A stretch of DNA of 14,509 bases, taken from positions 1-14,509 of the forward strand of contig JBGSQB010000200.1 of NCBI GenBank assembly GCA_041738285.1, in the 5' to 3' direction. Shown here piece after piece: positions 13,958-14,509 of this stretch (position 1 is its first letter; every line of letters begins with the position of its first letter). The translations under genes were made by a program, and so were the position numbers. The notes under the pieces were generated by a model that saw only the letters and a program-made list of their open reading frames with translations, had not been told where the DNA came from and did no database searches. The stretch comes from SZUA-521 sp041738285 (GTDB lineage Bacteria > Pseudomonadota > Gammaproteobacteria > Pseudomonadales > Azotimanducaceae).

Positions 13958-14509
13958 GTGCAGATGGGCGTGACGGTGCGCAACATGGGTGCCGAATCGA
14001 CTGCCGATTCGATGCGGGCTTGCGCGTTGGCTGCTGAACACGCTGGCATGGAGTCGGTCTGGATCACCGATCACATTGCGATTCCACCCGACGACGCCGA
14101 AGGCTCAGGCGGCAGATACGTCGATCCATTGGCGACGCTTGCGTGGATGGCGGGATTCACCACACGGATCAATCTCGGTGTAGGGGTCATGGTGTTGCCC
14201 TATCGTCCGGCACTGCCGGTCGCGAAGTCCGTTGCCGCAGTGCAGGAGTTGTCCGGCGGAAGGCTCCTGCTTGGCGTCGGTGTGGGCTGGATGCGCGCCG
14301 AGTTCAAGGCGCTTGCCGTGCCGTTTCACGAGCGCGGTCGCCGCACCGACGAAACGCTCGAGCTGCTCAATCGCTGTTTCGCGGACGATGTGGTATCTCA
14401 CAATGGCCAAATGTTCCTGTTCAAGCCACGACCGCCGAAGCCGCCCGTGCTGGTGGGCGGGGCCGCGCCACAAGCGCTGGTCCGTGCCGCGCGCTTCGGT
14501 GACGGCTGG
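13958..14509 (+). CDS. LLM-class (luciferase-like) flavin/F420 oxidoreductase, C-terminus cut by window
   Basis: The frame opens at GTG 13958 and is still open at the window end after 184 codons. AAGGAGGG (13943-13950) lies seven bases upstream, a strong ribosome binding site; an in-frame ATG at 13964 is the alternative. The protein has the luciferase-like barrel pattern: an N-terminal strand MGVTVRN, SVWITDHIAIP, DPLATLAWMAGFTTRINLGV, VMVLPYRPALPVAKSVAAVQ, LSGGRLLLGVGVGWMRAEF and the closing VLVGGAAPQALVRAARFGDGW. This order is typical of LLM-class oxidoreductases annotated as F420-dependent (Rv2161c-like), though F420 or FMN use cannot be decided from sequence. About 100 residues of the C-terminus are missing. 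It is divergent from the spermidine-synthase-like module with only 39 bases between starts. Confidence 0.85.
   Translation, partial: MQMGVTVRNMGAESTADSMRACALAAEHAGMESVWITDHIAIPPDDAEGSGGRYVDPLATLAWMAGFTTRINLGVGVMVLPYRPALPVAKSVAAVQELSGGRLLLGVGVGWMRAEFKALAVPFHERGRRTDETLELLNRCFADDVVSHNGQMFLFKPRPPKPPVLVGGAAPQALVRAARFGDGW

Noticed and set aside
13919..14074. Upstream extension of the membrane-protein frame
   Set aside because: It runs antisense into the LLM oxidoreductase gene, which has a strong ribosome binding site; the extra 52 residues are polar and unlike the family's N-terminus.

Overview
The window looks like chromosomal DNA from a GC-rich gammaproteobacterium. The best indicators are an EpmC/YfcM-type EF-P hydroxylase (a family I know mainly from Gammaproteobacteria), an AlaA aminotransferase very close to the enterobacterial protein, and a TusA of the same 81-residue size as that of E. 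coli. The species cannot be named from this sequence. Several starts are GTG, and long antisense shadow frames are common, as expected at high GC. No gene-free stretch exceeds 300 bases, and I saw no tRNA, rRNA, CRISPR array, intact insertion sequence or phage gene.

Layout. Bases 1-171 (-) hold the N-terminus of a lipoprotein cut by the window edge, with a plausible promoter at 220-247. Bases 347-1780 (-) encode an exported TPR protein with a TonB-C-like C-terminus. Divergent from it, 1929-5341 (+) is a tight five-gene run: tusA, a gamma-glutamylcyclotransferase-like gene, epmC, an FAD oxidoreductase of the L-2-hydroxyglutarate oxidase type, and an ATP-NAD kinase family (COG3199) gene. Every junction overlaps by 7 or 8 bases. 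One base further on, alaA (-) converges on it. msrB (+) is divergent from alaA and converges on an unusual SDR gene (-). A DUF486 membrane protein and a small unknown protein (+) follow.

A 127-bp non-coding element with terminal inverted repeats, flanked by CTAG on both sides, lies at 8608-8734 between that unknown gene and a gamma-glutamyltransferase-family gene (-). A PilZ-like gene lies just upstream of the transferase on the same strand. Divergently, 10877-12400 (+) encodes an acyl-CoA synthetase. It converges on a two-gene ATGA-overlapped module (12435-13918, -): a membrane protein plus a spermidine-synthase-fold protein with its own signal peptide. The window ends inside a luciferase-like (LLM-class, F420/FMN type) oxidoreductase gene starting at 13958 (+).

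Functional reading. Most of the window is housekeeping metabolism: sulfur relay and translation-factor modification (tusA, epmC), redox and 2-oxoglutarate/alanine metabolism (FAD oxidoreductase, COG3199, alaA), oxidative repair (msrB), and acyl or gamma-glutamyl metabolism. I see no obvious defence or mobile system. The points most worth a second look are the overlapped tusA-epmC operon, the MITE-like element whose flanking CTAG supplies a stop codon, the SDR that has lost its catalytic Ser and Tyr, and the split spermidine-synthase-like module.
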